Positions 16,522 to 26,227 of a stretch of 64,000 nt of DNA are shown in pieces. A program made the position numbers and the translations under genes. The stretch is from assembly GCF_014268805.2 (NCBI RefSeq), contig NZ_JABWRF020000003.1, positions 726,690-790,689 of the forward strand, written 5' to 3'. The notes beneath the pieces were generated by a model that saw only the letters and a program-made list of their open reading frames with translations, was not told the origin of the DNA and did no database searches. Source of the stretch: Pseudomonas farsensis. GTDB taxonomy: Bacteria > Pseudomonadota > Gammaproteobacteria > Pseudomonadales > Pseudomonadaceae. Position 1 is the first letter of the stretch; each line of letters opens with the position of its first letter.

Positions 16522-17637
16522 ATGACCATGTTCAACGCTAGACGGTTGATTGCCGCGACACTGCTACTGACCTGCGCCTTCGCAGCCCATGCCGAGCGGC
16601 TGAAGGATATCGCCAGTATTTCTGGCGTACGGTCCAACCAGCTGATCGGCTACGGCCTGGTGGTGGGCCTGAACGGCACCGGCGACCAGACCACGCAGAC
16701 CCCGTTCACCCTGCAGACCTTCAACAACATGCTGTCGCAGTTCGGCATCAAGGTGCCGGCCGGCTCCGGCAACGTGCAGTTGAAGAACGTCGCGGCGGTG
16801 TCGGTGCATGCGGACCTGCCGGCGTTCGCCAAGCCGGGCCAGGTGGTCGATATCACCGTGTCCTCCATCGGTAACTCCAAGAGCCTGCGCGGCGGCAGCC
16901 TGTTGATGACCCCGCTCAAGGGTATCGACGGCAACGTCTACGCCATCGCCCAGGGCAACCTGGTGGTGGGCGGCTTCGATGCCGAGGGCCGTGACGGTTC
17001 GAAGATCACCGTCAACGTTCCGTCGGCAGGCCGTATTCCTGGCGGTGCCAGCGTCGAGCGAGCGGTGCCGAGCGGTTTCAACCAGGGCAACAGCCTGACC
17101 TTGAACCTCAATCGCCCGGACTTCACCACTGCCAAGCGCATCGTCGACAAGGTCAACGAACTGCTTGGCCCAGGTGTCGCCCAGGCCATGGACGGGGGTT
17201 CGGTGCGGGTCAGTGCGCCGATGGACCCAAGCCAGCGCGTCGATTACCTGTCGATCCTGGAGAACCTGGAGATCGACCCAGGCCAGGCCGTGGCCAAGGT
17301 CATCATCAACTCGCGTACCGGCACCATCGTCATTGGCCAGAACGTCAAGGTGTCGCCGGCAGCGGTGACCCACGGCAGCCTGACCGTGACCATTACCGAA
17401 GACCCGATCGTCAGCCAGCCTGGCCCGTTCTCCAATGGCGAGACGGCCGTGGTGCCGCGCTCGCGGGTCAATGCCGAGCAGGAAACCAAGCCGATGTTCA
17501 AGTTCGGCCCTGGCACCACGCTGGATGAAATCGTCCGTGCCGTGAACCAGGTGGGCGCAGCCCCCGGTGACCTGATGGCAATCCTCGAAGCCCTGAAGCA
17601 GGCCGGCGCGTTGCAAGCCGACCTGATCGTGATCTGA
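16522..17637 (+). CDS. flgI: Flagellar P-ring protein FlgI
   Basis: This 371-residue periplasmic P-ring subunit has a cleavable signal peptide (LIAATLLLTCAFAAHA, mature start near AERLKDIAS). The conserved motifs LIGYGLVVGLNGTGDQT and TLDEIVRAVNQVGAAPGDL are present. A second ATG two codons in (16528) is equally possible; neither has a strong ribosome site, probably because of coupling to flgH six bases upstream. FlgA, encoded at 7.6-8.35 kb, is its chaperone. Confidence 0.95.
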   Translation: MTMFNARRLIAATLLLTCAFAAHAERLKDIASISGVRSNQLIGYGLVVGLNGTGDQTTQTPFTLQTFNNMLSQFGIKVPAGSGNVQLKNVAAVSVHADLPAFAKPGQVVDITVSSIGNSKSLRGGSLLMTPLKGIDGNVYAIAQGNLVVGGFDAEGRDGSKITVNVPSAGRIPGGASVERAVPSGFNQGNSLTLNLNRPDFTTAKRIVDKVNELLGPGVAQAMDGGSVRVSAPMDPSQRVDYLSILENLEIDPGQAVAKVIINSRTGTIVIGQNVKVSPAAVTHGSLTVTITEDPIVSQPGPFSNGETAVVPRSRVNAEQETKPMFKFGPGTTLDEIVRAVNQVGAAPGDLMAILEALKQAGALQADLIVI

Positions 17638-17646
17638 GGACCCGCC

Positions 17647-18834
17647 ATGGACTCCAAGAGCCTGATTTCCGGCAAGCCCGACAGCGGCGCCTACACCGAC
17701 CTCAACCGCTTGAGCTCGCTCAAGCTTGGCGACCGCGACAGCGACGCCAACGTGCGCAAGGTCGCCCAGGAGTTCGAGTCGCTGTTCGTCAGTGAAATGC
17801 TCAAGGCCTCTCGCAAGGCCACCGACGAGCTTGCCGACGAAGACAGTGTGTCGAACAGCTCCTCGGTCAAACAGTACCGCGACATGTATGACCAGCAGCT
17901 GGCCGTCAGCATGTCCCGCGAGGGCGGCGGTATTGGCCTGCAGGACGTGCTGGTGCGCCAGTTGTCGAAAAACAAGGCGGCGCCCCCTAATACCAGCCCG
18001 TTCCCGCGCATTGAAGGTGCGGCGCCGGCGCTGTGGGGCACCAAGGTGGTCGATGCGGCCAACCTTGCGCAGAACGGCAACCACCGCAATGACGTGGCGG
18101 CGCTCAACTCGCGGCGCCTGGCGCTGCCGGGCAAGCTCACCGACCGTCTGCTGGCCGGGATCGTGCCCTCAACCGCCACCAACACCGCCCCCGTGCCGGC
18201 CCGTGAAGGGCAGCCGCTGGTCAACGGTGTGGCCAAGGGTGACTGGGAGCCGGCGCAGGCGTTTGCCGCCGGTAGCGATGGCACGCGCATCCTTGGGCGC
18301 GCCGTGGCCCAGCCACCGTTGGCACCGAAAAAAGCCTTCGCCGGCAGCGACGAGTTCGTTGCCACCATGCTGCCGATGGCCGAGCAAGCCGCCAAGCGTA
18401 TTGGCGTCGACCCACGCTACCTGGTCGCCCAGGCAGCGCTGGAAACCGGTTGGGGCAAGTCGGTCATGCGCAACAGCGATGGCTCCAGCAGCCACAACCT
18501 GTTTGGCATCAAGGCCACCGGCAATTGGCAGGGTGGCGAGGCACGGGCGATTACCAGCGAGTTCCGTGATGGCCAGTTCGTCAAGGAAACCGCAGCGTTC
18601 CGTTCCTACGATTCGTACCAGGACAGCTTCCACGACCTGGTCAGCCTGTTGCAGAACAACTCGCGCTATCAAGAAGCGGTGAAGTCTGCCGATAAACCAG
18701 AACAGTTTGTGCGAGAGCTGCAAAAGGCGGGGTATGCCACCGACCCGAACTACGCCAGCAAGATCTCGCAGATCGCAAGACAGATGAAGTCGTACGAGAG
18801 CTACGCGTCGCTCGGTACCACAACGAAACTTTAA
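17647..18834 (+). CDS. flgJ: Peptidoglycan hydrolase / rod cap FlgJ
   Basis: This 395-residue bifunctional protein has an N-terminal rod-scaffold domain (about residues 30-115; KVAQEFESLFVSEMLKASRK). A long low-complexity linker follows. The C-terminal N-acetylglucosaminidase domain (about 235-385) has the catalytic-Glu motif AQAALETGWGKS and SHNLFGIKA. It opens the cell wall for the growing rod. The dual-domain form is typical of gamma-proteobacteria. Confidence 0.95.
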   Translation: MDSKSLISGKPDSGAYTDLNRLSSLKLGDRDSDANVRKVAQEFESLFVSEMLKASRKATDELADEDSVSNSSSVKQYRDMYDQQLAVSMSREGGGIGLQDVLVRQLSKNKAAPPNTSPFPRIEGAAPALWGTKVVDAANLAQNGNHRNDVAALNSRRLALPGKLTDRLLAGIVPSTATNTAPVPAREGQPLVNGVAKGDWEPAQAFAAGSDGTRILGRAVAQPPLAPKKAFAGSDEFVATMLPMAEQAAKRIGVDPRYLVAQAALETGWGKSVMRNSDGSSSHNLFGIKATGNWQGGEARAITSEFRDGQFVKETAAFRSYDSYQDSFHDLVSLLQNNSRYQEAVKSADKPEQFVRELQKAGYATDPNYASKISQIARQMKSYESYASLGTTTKL

Positions 18835-18845
18835 GGGCTTGAACC

Positions 18846-20900
18846 ATGGCGAGTTTACTAAACATTGGTATGTCGGGGCTTGGCGCCGCGCAGTCGGGGC
18901 TTTACACCCTCGGTAACAACCTTGCCAACGCCGATGTCGACAGTTATTCGCGCCAGCAGAACGTGCAGAAGACCAAGGGCGGCCAGCAGGCCGGCCAGGT
19001 GTTCATTGGCTCCGGCACCACGCTCGCCGACGTGCGCCGTGTGTACAACTCGTTCCTTGAGAACCAGCTGCGCACCACCACCGCGCTGTCGGCCGATGCC
19101 ACCAGCTACCTGAACCAGATCGCCCCGCTGGATACCGCCCTGTCCAGCGCCGATACCGGCATTACCGCTGCCCTGCAAAGCTTCTTCAGTGCCCTGCAGG
19201 ACGCCTCGGCCAAGCCGACCGAAGACGCCTCGCGCCAGCTGCTGCTGACCAGCGCGCAGTCGCTGGCCAAGCGCTTCAACACCTTGTCGGCGCAGTTGAA
19301 CCAGCAGAACGACAACGTCAACAGCAACATGGCATCGCTGGCTACTCAGGTGAACAACCTGACCAAGACCATCGCTGACCTGAACGGCCAGATTTCCAAG
19401 ATGTCGGCCATTACCGGCCAGCCCAACGACCTGCTCGACCAGCGCGATGGCGCGGTGCGCGAGCTGTCCAAGCTGATCGGCGCCGATGTCGTCGAACAGA
19501 AGAACGGCAACTACGACGTCTACCTGAAAAACGGCCAGGCGCTGGTACTGGGCAACACCACCCAAACCATCGGCGTTGCCGCCAGCAGCACCGACCCGAC
19601 GCGCATGAGCCTGATCCTCAACCGCGGCTCGACGCAGATGGACATTACCAACGGCACCACTGGCGGCGAGCTGGGCGGGTTGATCCGTTACCGCAAGGAA
19701 ACCCTGGACCCTGCGCTGAACGAGCTGGGCCGTGTGGCACTGGTGGTGGCCGATGCCATCAACAGCCAGCTGGCACAAGGTATCGACAAGAACGGCGAGT
19801 TCGGTGCCAGCCTGTTTGCTGACATCAACAGCGACAAGGCCATCGCCGGGCGCAGCATTGCCAAGTCGGGCAACAGCGCAGGCTCCGGCAACCTCGATGT
19901 GACCATCAAGGATACCGGCAAGCTCAGCACCAGCGACTACCAGGTGACCTTCACCAGCGCCACCGGCTACAACGTGCGCAAGCTGCCTGATGGCACCGAC
20001 ATGGGCACCTTCGACCTGAGCACCACCCCGCCACCTGTGATCGACGGCTTCAGCCTGTCGCTCAATGGCGGCGGCTTGAGCGCCGGCGACAGCTTCAAGA
20101 TCACCCCAACGCGCAACGCGGCTGCCAACATCGGAGCCACCCTGACCGACCCCAAGCGCCTGGCCATGGCCGCGCCGCTGACCGGCACCAGCGCCTCGGG
20201 CAACAAGGGTACTGGCAGCATCACCCAGCCGAACCTGACGTCGCTGGTGAACATCTACGATTCCGCCCAGAGCAGCGACCTGCAAACGGGCTTGAAGTAT
20301 TCCACGCCCGTCAAGCTGGTGTTCGCCGACGACACGGCCTCGCCGCAGGCGTACACGATGTATGACGCCCAAGGTAACAGCATCGGCAGCGGCACCATCG
20401 TGCCGGGCCAGGACAACACGCTGAAACTGTCGGTGCCGATGGTCGATGCCAGCGGCAACCCGATCACCGAAGCCGACGGCGTCACCCAGAAGACCTTCAG
20501 CTTCGAAATGAACGTTTCCGGCGCGCCGAAGACCGGTGACAGCTTCACCGTCTCGATGACCGCCTCTGGTTCTGCCGACAACCGCAATGCACAGTCGGTT
20601 ATCGACCTGCAGACCAAGTCCACTGTCGATGTGAACGCCAACGGCAAGGGCATCAGCTTCACCGATGCCTACGCCAAGCTGGTGTCCAATGTCGGCGGCA
20701 AGACCGGCCAGGCGCAGATGGACAGCGATGCCACCACCGCCTTGCACAAGTCGGCCCAGGATTCGCGCGACGGGCTGTCCGGCGTGTCGGTTGATGAAGA
20801 AACCGGCAACCTGATCAAGTTCCAGCAGTACTACACGGCGTCGTCGCAGATCATCAAGGCGGCCCAGGAAACTTTCGCCACCCTGATCAATAGCCTTTAA
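18846..20900 (+). CDS. flgK: Flagellar hook-associated protein 1 FlgK
   Basis: This 684-residue junction protein joins hook and filament. The N-terminal axial signature is LNIGMSGLGAAQSGLYTLGN followed by NLANADVDSYSRQ. The C-terminal coiled D0 is GVSVDEETGNLIKFQQYYTA followed by SSQIIKAAQETF. The central region (residues 330-600) contains repeated beta-rich domains and is longer than in enterobacteria, as usual in pseudomonads. FlgN is its export chaperone. Confidence 0.95.
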   Translation: MASLLNIGMSGLGAAQSGLYTLGNNLANADVDSYSRQQNVQKTKGGQQAGQVFIGSGTTLADVRRVYNSFLENQLRTTTALSADATSYLNQIAPLDTALSSADTGITAALQSFFSALQDASAKPTEDASRQLLLTSAQSLAKRFNTLSAQLNQQNDNVNSNMASLATQVNNLTKTIADLNGQISKMSAITGQPNDLLDQRDGAVRELSKLIGADVVEQKNGNYDVYLKNGQALVLGNTTQTIGVAASSTDPTRMSLILNRGSTQMDITNGTTGGELGGLIRYRKETLDPALNELGRVALVVADAINSQLAQGIDKNGEFGASLFADINSDKAIAGRSIAKSGNSAGSGNLDVTIKDTGKLSTSDYQVTFTSATGYNVRKLPDGTDMGTFDLSTTPPPVIDGFSLSLNGGGLSAGDSFKITPTRNAAANIGATLTDPKRLAMAAPLTGTSASGNKGTGSITQPNLTSLVNIYDSAQSSDLQTGLKYSTPVKLVFADDTASPQAYTMYDAQGNSIGSGTIVPGQDNTLKLSVPMVDASGNPITEADGVTQKTFSFEMNVSGAPKTGDSFTVSMTASGSADNRNAQSVIDLQTKSTVDVNANGKGISFTDAYAKLVSNVGGKTGQAQMDSDATTALHKSAQDSRDGLSGVSVDEETGNLIKFQQYYTASSQIIKAAQETFATLINSL

Positions 20901-20913
20901 GGAGTCGTAGATC

Positions 20914-22485
20914 GTGAGCGTACGCATCTCTACTGCACAGTTCTACAACACCAACAGCAGCAACTACACGAACAACTTCGCCAAGTTGGACAAGACTCGG
21001 CAGGAGGCCAACGACAGCATTCGCGTGCGAACTGCCGCCGACGATCCGGTCGCAGCTGCCCGCCTGCTGCAGCTTGAGCAGCAGCAGAACATGCTCAAGC
21101 AGTACAGCGGCAACATCACCAGCGTGCGCAACTCGCTGGGCACTGCCGAAAGTACCCTGAACTCCATCGGCAACATCTTGCAGAAGGTCAACGAACTAGC
21201 GATCAGCTCCGGCAACGCCAGCTTCACCGACTCCGATCGCAAGGCCAACGCCGACGAGCTCGAAGCGCTGGAGCAGCAACTGTTTTCGCTGATGAACAGC
21301 AAGGATGAGAACGGCAAGTACCTGTTCTCCGGCTCCAAGGGCGACACCCCACCTTATGCGCGCAACGCTGATGGTACCTACACCTACCAGGGCGACCAGA
21401 CTCAGCTCAAGCTGCAGGTGGGCGATGCCCTGTCGCTGGCGGCCAACGAAACCGGCTACGCCGCGTTCGAGCAGGCGCTGAACACCAGCCGCAGCCAGAC
21501 CAGCCTGACCGCTCCGGCGGTAGACGACGGCCGTGTCAGCCTGTCCAACGGCCAGGTTTCCGGTAGCGCCGTGTACAACGACCGCTTCCGCAGCGGCGAG
21601 CCGTACAGCATCGAGTTCACCAGCAGCACCGAATTCAAGATCACCGACGCCAGCGGTACCGACGTCACCCTGGAAGCTACCCAGGGCGGTAAGTTCGACC
21701 CGAACGGCAGTAACACCTCGGTTTCCTTCCGTGGCGTCGATCTGCGCCTGAACATCAGCTTCCAGGCCGGCGACTCGGTCAACCCGGATGCCGCCATCGC
21801 CGGGCACACCTTCAGCTTGAGTTCCAAGGCCGACGAAATCAGCGGGACCCGCAGCCCGGGCAATGCCTCCTCGAGCCAGGTCAGCGGCGCCAGCGTCACC
21901 GATCCGGTCGCCTATAAAGCAGCGTTCCCCGAGGGGGCGGTGCTCAAGTTCACTAGCGCAACCAACTACGAGCTTTATGCCGCACCGGTTTCGGCTGATA
22001 GTCGCCCGGTCACAAGCGGTACCATGGTCGGCAACAGCGCCACCGCCATGGGTGTGCAAATTGATCTGTCGGGCCCTGCGGCGCCAGGCGATTCGTATGC
22101 CATCAAGGTCGATACCCACCAGACTCAGAATATTCTCAATACCGTCAGCAAGCTGCGTTCCGCCCTGAAGACTCCGATAGACAGTGATCCGGTAGCCAAG
22201 CAGAACTTCAAGGCATCGCTGGATTCGGCAATTGGCAATGTCTCCAGCGGCATCAACCAGGTGTCTTCTTCCATTAGTGCAATCGGTGGCCGTGGCCAGG
22301 CGCTGGATATCCAGGCCGAAACCAATGAGGCGCTGGGCAACGAGAACACCCTGACGCAGAAGTCGCTGCGTGAAACCGATCAGGTCGAGGCCATGCTGCG
22401 CCTGCAAATGCAGACCAACATGCTGCAGGCGTCGCTGCAGGCCTACGCCAAAGTTGCAGGCTTGTCGCTGGTCAATTACATCTGA
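20914..22485 (+). CDS. flgL: Flagellar hook-associated protein 3 FlgL
   Basis: This 523-residue second junction protein has the flagellin-like N-terminal coiled coil (VRISTAQFYNTNSSNYTNNF, with SIRVRTAADDPVAAARLL). The C-terminal flagellin domain holds EAMLRLQMQTNMLQASLQAY. The GTG start follows GGAG. It is the last gene of the flgF-flgL run; a stem-loop at 22511-22529 follows. The expanded middle (residues 180-400) is probably a surface-exposed domain. Confidence 0.94.
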   Translation: MSVRISTAQFYNTNSSNYTNNFAKLDKTRQEANDSIRVRTAADDPVAAARLLQLEQQQNMLKQYSGNITSVRNSLGTAESTLNSIGNILQKVNELAISSGNASFTDSDRKANADELEALEQQLFSLMNSKDENGKYLFSGSKGDTPPYARNADGTYTYQGDQTQLKLQVGDALSLAANETGYAAFEQALNTSRSQTSLTAPAVDDGRVSLSNGQVSGSAVYNDRFRSGEPYSIEFTSSTEFKITDASGTDVTLEATQGGKFDPNGSNTSVSFRGVDLRLNISFQAGDSVNPDAAIAGHTFSLSSKADEISGTRSPGNASSSQVSGASVTDPVAYKAAFPEGAVLKFTSATNYELYAAPVSADSRPVTSGTMVGNSATAMGVQIDLSGPAAPGDSYAIKVDTHQTQNILNTVSKLRSALKTPIDSDPVAKQNFKASLDSAIGNVSSGINQVSSSISAIGGRGQALDIQAETNEALGNENTLTQKSLRETDQVEAMLRLQMQTNMLQASLQAYAKVAGLSLVNYI

Positions 22486-22510
22486 TCGATTCGACTGTTC
22501 CAGGTTGTCG

Positions 22511-22529
22511 CGAGGGGGGTTCCCCCTCG
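22511..22529 (+). terminator. Stem-loop after flgL
   Basis: CGAGGGGG pairs with CCCCCTCG around a three-base loop, 26 bp after the flgL stop. There is no T tract, so it may be a weak or Rho-assisted terminator or a 3'-end stabiliser. The island may therefore be partly read from the flgF operon. Confidence 0.5.
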
Positions 22530-22622
22530 TCCATCGCGTGACCGTGACCCTGCCGCCGGCCCTTCGCTGACATAGGCAGGGGGTGCGGCGCTTACAACCG
22601 AACACCGCTAAGCGAGCGCTTT

Positions 22623-25600
22623 GTGAACGTACAACCCCTTGTGACAGTCGCCATTCCTGCGTTCAATATCGAGTTCTTTCGGGCCACGCTGGTCAGCGCA
22701 CTCGCCCAGGATTATGCCAACCTGGAAATCGTCGTCTGCGACGACAGCGGTGACGGGCAGATCGAATCGCTGTGCAAGGAGTTGGCTAACGCTACAGCGG
22801 TGCTGCGCTACATTCGCAACCCTGTGCGGCGTGGCTTTGCACGCAACATGCTGGCTTGCCTTGAGCACGCCCGCGGAGAAATGATCAAGTTTCTCTGCGA
22901 TGACGATACGCTGTTCCCCAACTGTGTCGGCCTCCAGGCACAGGCGCTACAAGCCAATGACCAGGTCAGCATGGTCATTGGCCAGCGTTTATTGATATCC
23001 GCGAACGATGTGCTGTTGCCATCTCGCCTTCTCAATTTCGTCATTTCGATGAACGATGCGGTGCTGCATGGTAATGACCTGCTGCACTGCGTTGCGGACA
23101 ACGCTACCAACCTGTTCGGCGGTTTCAGCCATGCCTTGTTTCGTCGCGCGCAAGTCCAGGAGTACCTGGCTACGCTGGTGCAGGAAGGGCAGGGATTTGC
23201 CGCACGTCTTGATCTGGCGCTGTACGCATGCTTGCTGCGCCGAGGCCACCTGTGTAGCCTGAGCCAGGTGTTGAGCCTTGAGCGTGTGCATCCAGGGCGG
23301 CTCAGCCATCAAACCAGCATGACCGAAGCGGCAAAGCGCGAAACCGACTGGTTGTTGCAGATGTTCCAGGGCAGTACCGGTGAAGCGGCCCCGGCGTACG
23401 GTTGGGTTCGTTACTGTTTGCTCGAAGAGTATCGCGAAGATCGGCCGTTGGTGTGGGATGAGTTTGATCTGCGACTGATCTTTTCCGGTCAAATGGCCAA
23501 CTTCCAGCAGCAGGTAGGCGTTCACAGCCTGAGTTTCGACGACTTGTATGCGCAGTGGCTTGAAAGCCGCAAGTTCTCAGCGGGCCAATTGCAATTGTTG
23601 CCCAAGCGCATTGGTCGATGGGCGCGCCAGCCGCGCATCGTTGCCGTTATCGAGAGTAGGCTGGGGCAAGAGGCGGCCTTGCGCGTGACATTGGCAAGCC
23701 TGCACAACCAGTCCTACCCGGCCGCATTTACGCTAGTGATCGGGCCTGATTTGCCTGCCAGCAATACCTTGGAGAACGTGCGCCATCTGCGGCTGCGCGA
23801 TGACATGGCAACAACGCTCAATCGATGGCTTGCGGAAAATCCCCAGGCAGACTGGGTATTGCTGCTTGAAGCGGGTGACCGCTTGCATGAGCACGCTCTG
23901 GTGCTGCTGGCAGAGCGCATGGTGTTGCGTACAGAATGTCTGTGCATCTACAGCGATGAAGGTGCCAATGACAATCTTAAATCCAGCACACCGGTGTTCA
24001 AGCCCGACTTCAACCTCGATCTGATGCGCAGCGTGCCCTATGTAGGGCGCATGTTGGCCTTGAATGTCGATCAACTTCGCACCTTGGGCGGTTTGAACCC
24101 GCAGCTTGGCAGGTTCGCGCCGCACGATATGCTTTGGCGCATGGTCGAGACGCAGGGGCTGCATGTCGTCGAGCATATCGCCGAGGTCCTGGTCCAAAGC
24201 CTGCGCACTTACAGCGATTGGCTGCAAGACCCCGCCGATGCTGCACTGGCCACTGAAGTGGTACGAAACCACTTGCAGCGTTTGGGTGTACCTGCGCTAG
24301 TCGAGCAGCAAGGCGCAAGCCCCATGACGCGCGTCACTTATGTACATCCGCAGCCTGCGATGGTTTCTATCCTGGTCTACGCTGGCAGCGATTTGATGAC
24401 GCTTGAGCGATGCATCGAATCGTTGATGGGTCGAACTGCGTATCCCCATTTCGAGGTTCTGTTGGTAGGCGACGAAGGGTGCCCACCGCACGTGTGCGCC
24501 TGGTTGCAGGCGATGGCCCAACTGGGAGTCGAGCAAGTGCGCTTCATCGAGGTCGCAGCTCTCGGCCAGGCGCGTAGCCTTGACATGGCCAGCCAGCATG
24601 CGCGTGGCGAGTACCTGTTGATGCTGGACGTCGGTTGTGTCTTGTTCGATAGCAGCTGGCTGCACGAACTGATGCTCCAGGCGCAGCGCCCCGAGGTCGG
24701 CTTGGTAGGGCCCAAGCTCTTCGACGATAACGGGGCGGTAGTCTCGGCGGGGCTGGTACTTGGCCTTTACGGTTCAGTGGGTAGCCCGTTCCTCGGGTGC
24801 CCGATGCACGCCGACGGCTACATGGGGCGCTTGCAGATGGTGCAGAACTGGAGCGCCTTGAGTCTGCATTGCCTGGTGGTTCGTCGCGACCTGTTCACTG
24901 AGCTTGGCGGGCTCGATGCAGACCAGCTGGGTGAGGGGTTGCTTGAAGCAGATCTCTGCTTACGGGCGCGCAGCCAAGGCTACCTGGTGGTGTGGACGCC
25001 GTTCTCCAGGGTAGCAAGGCCTCAGGGCATAGCGGCCGGGGCCGCTGGCAAGGTCGGTATGGATGTTTTCTACGACCGCTGGCTGTCGGTGCTGGCCAGC
25101 GATCAGGCCTACAACCGCAACCTCAGCCTGAAGTACCCCAACTTCAATTTTGAACCAGGCCTCAGAAGCAGCTGGGACCCTTTCATTGCCCGGGTGATGC
25201 CGACCGTTTTGGCGCTGCCGAGCAACACCACAGCTATTGGCCATTACCGCGTAGTGCAGCCATTCACCGAGCTGGAGCGGGCAGGGTGGATTCAGGGACG
25301 GATCAACTACAATGTATCCGGGGTAATCGAACTTGAGCAGGAAAAACCAGATGCATTGATTCTGCAGTGCCGGTACACGCCTGCCGGCACCCAGGAGATC
25401 GCCCAGTTCAAGCGCTATAGCAACGCGCGGCGGATCTACGAAATCGATGACTACATCATCGATCCGCCGAAAAAGAACGACCACGCGCGGAAAATGCCGG
25501 ACAACATGCGCGAACTGGTTGCCAAGGCCATAGGTCTCTGCGATCGCGTGGTGGTTTCTACCGAACCTTTGGCTGATGCGTTGTCGAGCATGCATCAGGA

Positions 25601-26183
25601 TATCCGGATCGTGCCCAACATGCTGGCGGCGAGCCTGTGGAAAGGTTTGCTCAGCCAGCGCCAGACGACGGCCCGGCCTAGGGTTGGCTGGGCCGGCGGA
25701 ACCAGCCACAGGGGCGACCTGGAACTGATCATCGATGTGGTGAAGACCCTGTCCCGCGAGGTTGACTGGGTGTTCTTCGGCATGTGCCCGGAGGAGCTGC
25801 TTCCTTACGTGAAGGAATTCCACGAAGGGATCTCGTTCTCGCTCTATCCGCAAAAACTCGCCGGCCTCAACCTCGATCTGGCACTAGCGCCGCTTGAGCA
25901 AAACTTGTTCAACGACTGCAAGAGCAATCTGCGTCTGTTGGAATACGGCGCCTGCGGTTTCCCGGTGATCTGTACTGACACCAAGGCCTACGCCGGTTAC
26001 CTGCCTTGTACGCGGGTGCGGCAGAACACTAGCGCGCAGTGGCTGGAGGCGATCCGCATGCATCTTGACGACAGCGTGGCGAGCTACGCCATGGGGGACG
26101 CCTTGCGTGAATCAGTGCTGCGCGATTACGTACTCGATGAACACCACTTGCAGCATTGGGCCAATGCTTGGTTGGCCGACTGA
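22623..26183 (+). CDS. Multi-domain glycosyltransferase, Fgt1-like (flagellin glycosylation)
   Basis: This 1186-residue protein has four glycosyltransferase-like modules. Residues 5-230 are a GT2/GT-A domain with an intact acidic motif (CDDD, 92-95). Residues 338-535 form a second GT-A-like module (YSDEG at 443, FKPDFNLDLMRS at 459-470). Residues 578-800 form a GT2 module with EADLCLR at 775 but LDVGC (669-673) where DxD is expected. Residues 870-1186 form a GT-B-like domain (RVGWAGGTSHRGD, then CKSNLRLLEYGACG with K1100 and E1107). No signal peptide or membrane segment is seen. The GTG start is 137 bp after flgL. P. syringae fgt1 occupies the same position and glycosylates flagellin. Sugar specificity cannot be read from sequence. 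Confidence 0.82.
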   Translation: MNVQPLVTVAIPAFNIEFFRATLVSALAQDYANLEIVVCDDSGDGQIESLCKELANATAVLRYIRNPVRRGFARNMLACLEHARGEMIKFLCDDDTLFPNCVGLQAQALQANDQVSMVIGQRLLISANDVLLPSRLLNFVISMNDAVLHGNDLLHCVADNATNLFGGFSHALFRRAQVQEYLATLVQEGQGFAARLDLALYACLLRRGHLCSLSQVLSLERVHPGRLSHQTSMTEAAKRETDWLLQMFQGSTGEAAPAYGWVRYCLLEEYREDRPLVWDEFDLRLIFSGQMANFQQQVGVHSLSFDDLYAQWLESRKFSAGQLQLLPKRIGRWARQPRIVAVIESRLGQEAALRVTLASLHNQSYPAAFTLVIGPDLPASNTLENVRHLRLRDDMATTLNRWLAENPQADWVLLLEAGDRLHEHALVLLAERMVLRTECLCIYSDEGANDNLKSSTPVFKPDFNLDLMRSVPYVGRMLALNVDQLRTLGGLNPQLGRFAPHDMLWRMVETQGLHVVEHIAEVLVQSLRTYSDWLQDPADAALATEVVRNHLQRLGVPALVEQQGASPMTRVTYVHPQPAMVSILVYAGSDLMTLERCIESLMGRTAYPHFEVLLVGDEGCPPHVCAWLQAMAQLGVEQVRFIEVAALGQARSLDMASQHARGEYLLMLDVGCVLFDSSWLHELMLQAQRPEVGLVGPKLFDDNGAVVSAGLVLGLYGSVGSPFLGCPMHADGYMGRLQMVQNWSALSLHCLVVRRDLFTELGGLDADQLGEGLLEADLCLRARSQGYLVVWTPFSRVARPQGIAAGAAGKVGMDVFYDRWLSVLASDQAYNRNLSLKYPNFNFEPGLRSSWDPFIARVMPTVLALPSNTTAIGHYRVVQPFTELERAGWIQGRINYNVSGVIELEQEKPDALILQCRYTPAGTQEIAQFKRYSNARRIYEIDDYIIDPPKKNDHARKMPDNMRELVAKAIGLCDRVVVSTEPLADALSSMHQDIRIVPNMLAASLWKGLLSQRQTTARPRVGWAGGTSHRGDLELIIDVVKTLSREVDWVFFGMCPEELLPYVKEFHEGISFSLYPQKLAGLNLDLALAPLEQNLFNDCKSNLRLLEYGACGFPVICTDTKAYAGYLPCTRVRQNTSAQWLEAIRMHLDDSVASYAMGDALRESVLRDYVLDEHHLQHWANAWLAD

Positions 26184-26227
26184 TTACTGACGCCGGGCGT
26201 CCAAACGAATACTTGAACAGGTGCACT

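Noticed and set aside
18858..20927. A 689-codon minus-strand open frame opposite flgK
   Set aside because: Shadow of FlgK, low-complexity Val/Gly/Arg composition, no ribosome site considered convincing.
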